Assembly (NCBI GenBank): GCA_016776725.1
Contig: JADHSV010000001.1
Coordinates: forward strand, 62,001-126,000
DNA: 64,000 nt
Direction of reading: 5' to 3'
From: Rhodospirillales bacterium
Lineage (GTDB): Bacteria > Pseudomonadota > Alphaproteobacteria > Rhodospirillales > Shumkoniaceae
Shown here in pieces: positions 62,187 to 64,000 of the stretch. Under the pieces are notes generated by a model, which saw only the letters and a list, made by a program, of their open reading frames with translations, was not told where the DNA came from and ran no database searches. Positions within the stretch are counted from its first letter, which is position 1. Each line of letters begins with the position of its first letter. The position numbers were made by a program, and so were the translations under genes.

Positions 62187-63296
62187 CTAAATCCGTTCTT
62201 CGGTCTCGGTATCGAAGAAGACCGCCTTGGACATGTTGACGGCAAATTTGGTCATTTCGCCCATGTGCACGTTGGCGCTGGAACGCATGCGCGAAACCAC
62301 TTCAATACCGCCCAGCAACAACACGGCCAGCATGTCGGGGCCGGTCGGCTCGGTGACTTCGACCGAGCACTCCACTTCCTGGATGTCGCCGCCGCTGTCG
62401 CTGCTTTCGAGATCGGTAATGGCCTCGGGCCGCAACCCGAGAAGGACATCGGAACCGACATGTGCCGACAAGCCCTTGCCCGTACCATTCAGTTTCAGAC
62501 GCAGGGTGCGCTCGTCAGCCGTCGCGATCTCAACACTCAGTCCGTCACCGTTTTTGGCGATTTTGGCCGGGATCAGGTTCATGGGCGGCGAACCCATGAA
62601 ACCGGCGACGAACACATTGGCCGGACGATCATAAATTTCCTGGGGCGTGGCGAATTGCTGCAAGATACCGTCCTTCATCACCGCAATGCGGGTCGCCAGG
62701 GTCATGGCTTCGATCTGATCGTGGGTCACGTAAACGATGGTGGTGCCCAAGCGCCGGTGCAGCTTTTTGATCTCGGTGCGCATCTCGACGCGCAGCTTGG
62801 CGTCCAGATTGGACAGCGGCTCGTCGAACAAAAAGATTTTGGGATCACGCACCAGGGCGCGGCCCATGGCGACGCGCTGGCGCTGGCCGCCCGAAAGCTG
62901 GCCGGGCTTGCGTTTTAACAGCTCCTCAATCTGCAACAGCTTGGCGACGCTCATTACCGCCTTGTCGCGCTCGGCCTTGGGAATTTTTCGCATCTCCATG
63001 CCGAAGGCCATGTTCTTCTCGACCGTCATGTTGGGATAAAGCGCATAGGACTGGAACACCATGGCGATGTCGCGGTCTTTGGGATGAACGGCGTTGACGA
63101 CCTTGCCGTCGATCAAGACCTCGCCATCGGTAATCGAGTCGAGCCCGGCGATCATGTTGAGCAGGGTCGATTTCCCGCAACCCGAGGGGCCCACGAGAAC
63201 CAGGAATTCACCGTCTTGGGCGTCGATATCAATGCCCTTGAGGACTTCGACGTCGCCAAATCGCTTGATGACATTGTTAACTTGAAGGCTCGCCAT
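62187..63296 (-). CDS. Sugar ABC transporter ATPase (UgpC/MsmX type)
   Basis: 369-residue ATPase of carbohydrate importers. Walker A GPSGCGKSTLL (about 37-47), signature LSGGQRQRVAMGRAL, Walker B IFLFDEPLSNLD, switch His in YVTHDQIEA, and a C-terminal TOBE/OB domain (about 240-369). It energises the permease at 63303 and lies 6 bp downstream of it. The permease/GMC linkage suggests uptake of a polyol or sugar that the dehydrogenases oxidise. Confidence 0.93.
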   Translation of the reverse strand: MASLQVNNVIKRFGDVEVLKGIDIDAQDGEFLVLVGPSGCGKSTLLNMIAGLDSITDGEVLIDGKVVNAVHPKDRDIAMVFQSYALYPNMTVEKNMAFGMEMRKIPKAERDKAVMSVAKLLQIEELLKRKPGQLSGGQRQRVAMGRALVRDPKIFLFDEPLSNLDAKLRVEMRTEIKKLHRRLGTTIVYVTHDQIEAMTLATRIAVMKDGILQQFATPQEIYDRPANVFVAGFMGSPPMNLIPAKIAKNGDGLSVEIATADERTLRLKLNGTGKGLSAHVGSDVLLGLRPEAITDLESSDSGGDIQEVECSVEVTEPTGPDMLAVLLLGGIEVVSRMRSSANVHMGEMTKFAVNMSKAVFFDTETEERI

Positions 63297-63302
63297 CTTA
63301 TC

Positions 63303-64000
63303 TTACCCCTTCACGGCGCCGGCCATCAGGCCGCGCACGAAATATCGTCCCGCCAGGACGTAAACCAACAGCGTCGGCAACGCCGCATAGATCGCCGTCG
63401 CCATATCGACGTTGTATTCCTTCACACTGGTCGAGGTGTTCACCACGTTGTTCAGCGCCACCGTCATGGGCGCTGCGTCACCGGACGCGAACGACGCGCC
63501 GAACAGGAAGTCGTTCCACACGTTGGTGAACTGCCAGATAACCGTGACAACGATGATGGGCAGCGAATTGGGCAGCAGGATGCGCCAGAAGACGCGGAAG
63601 AACCCGGCCCCGTCCAGCTTCGCCGCCTTGATCAACTCGTCCGGGAACGCCTGATAGTAGTTGCGGAAAAACAGCGTGGTGAAACACAGCCCATAAGTGA
63701 CGTGGACCAATACCAGCCCCGGTGTCGTCTGCGCCAGTCCCAGCTTGCCCAAAATGGTCGCCATGGGAACCAGCACGATCTGGAACGGAATGAAGCAGCC
63801 GAACAGGATCAGGCCGAAGAAGATATCGGCGCCCTTGAACCGCCACTTGGTCAGAACGTAGCCGTTGACGGCCCCCATGAAGGTTGAAATCGCCACCGCC
63901 GGGATCGCCATCTTGAACGAATTGAAGAAGTACTTGTTAATGCCGGTGCATTCGACGCCGACACAGGCGTAGGACCAGGACTTCACCCAGGCATCGAAGG
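63303..64000 (-). CDS. Carbohydrate ABC transporter permease, 5' end outside window
   Basis: At least 230 residues of an inner-membrane permease of the MalG/UgpE type, with five to six membrane segments and the EAA loop FPDELIKAAKLDGAGFFRVF. The frame is open to the right edge (FDAWVKSWS...), so the start is outside the window; a GTG at 63986 is internal. Partner of the ATPase that follows. The second permease and binding protein presumably lie beyond the edge. Confidence 0.9.
   Translation of the reverse strand, partial: FDAWVKSWSYACVGVECTGINKYFFNSFKMAIPAVAISTFMGAVNGYVLTKWRFKGADIFFGLILFGCFIPFQIVLVPMATILGKLGLAQTTPGLVLVHVTYGLCFTTLFFRNYYQAFPDELIKAAKLDGAGFFRVFWRILLPNSLPIIVVTVIWQFTNVWNDFLFGASFASGDAAPMTVALNNVVNTSTSVKEYNVDMATAIYAALPTLLVYVLAGRYFVRGLMAGAVKG

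Noticed and set aside
1-64000. CRISPR arrays, tRNA or rRNA genes
   Set aside because: No regularly spaced direct repeats and no tRNA-like T-loop sequences or rRNA segments were found on reading both strands by eye.

Overview
The window reads as chromosomal DNA of an alphaproteobacterium, most likely a free-living or marine Rhodospirillales-type organism. This is inferred from the aerobic cobaltochelatase pair cobS-cobT with its upstream J-domain gene, a diheme cytochrome c beside a cytochrome c', the psd-pssA order, abundant ABC uptake systems and two GMC dehydrogenases. I saw no rRNA, tRNA or CRISPR array. Most genes share GC-rich codon use; the AT-richer patches at about 9060-9990, 29.5-31.6 kb and 45.9-47.7 kb are the accessory-looking parts.

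Layout. 0-7.5 kb: a Fic protein cut by the window edge, speD-speE polyamine genes with a coupled zinc-ribbon membrane protein, bolA, a DMT exporter, and J-domain/cobS/cobT. 7.5-10.7 kb: an unrecognised repeat-bearing 480-residue protein, a DUF2927-like secreted protein and a bacteriohemerythrin. 10.7-14.6 kb: a ferric-iron ABC operon (fbpABC type). 14.9-17.3 kb: an HpcH/HpaI aldolase, a frameshifted MlaC-like gene, a CopD-like membrane protein and rpmB. 17.5-23.5 kb: an NMT1/NitT-type ABC uptake operon with an SDR, divergent from a GntR/FCD regulator and followed by a 3-hydroxyisobutyrate-dehydrogenase-like gene. 24-28.3 kb: a peroxiredoxin, a sensor kinase with a periplasmic solute-binding domain, and a 456-residue protein of unknown family.

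28.4-33.8 kb is the most disturbed segment. A 199-bp duplicate of the 3' end of an ompA-like gene lies in direct orientation 3.1 kb from the intact gene. Between the copies are a RAYT-type transposase element with iterated ends, a small gene ending inside that element, a Sel1-repeat protein coupled to a 33-codon ORF, and a truncated RTX protein. The RAYT ends resemble two non-coding hairpin elements at 48.7 and 56.5 kb, so the window holds three members of one mobile-repeat family.

33.8-45.7 kb: a LOG-family enzyme, cytochrome c', a diheme cytochrome c with no ATG/GTG/TTG start, a LysM envelope protein, psd-pssA, a MarR-type DNA-binding protein fused to two PAS domains, and an RND efflux operon under a PadR regulator. 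45.9-48.7 kb: a low-GC radical SAM/membrane-protein pair and a Crp/Fnr regulator. 48.9-64 kb: sugar-acid and alcohol metabolism with kduI, a DMT transporter, glnS, an IclR regulator, a DapA-family aldolase, a tungsten-type aldehyde ferredoxin oxidoreductase, an MFS transporter, an SDR, two GMC oxidoreductases and a sugar ABC transporter running off the right edge. I infer that the IclR/aldolase/aldehyde-oxidoreductase group forms one catabolic module, because a DapA-type aldolase can release an aldehyde that the oxidoreductase could oxidise to an acid.
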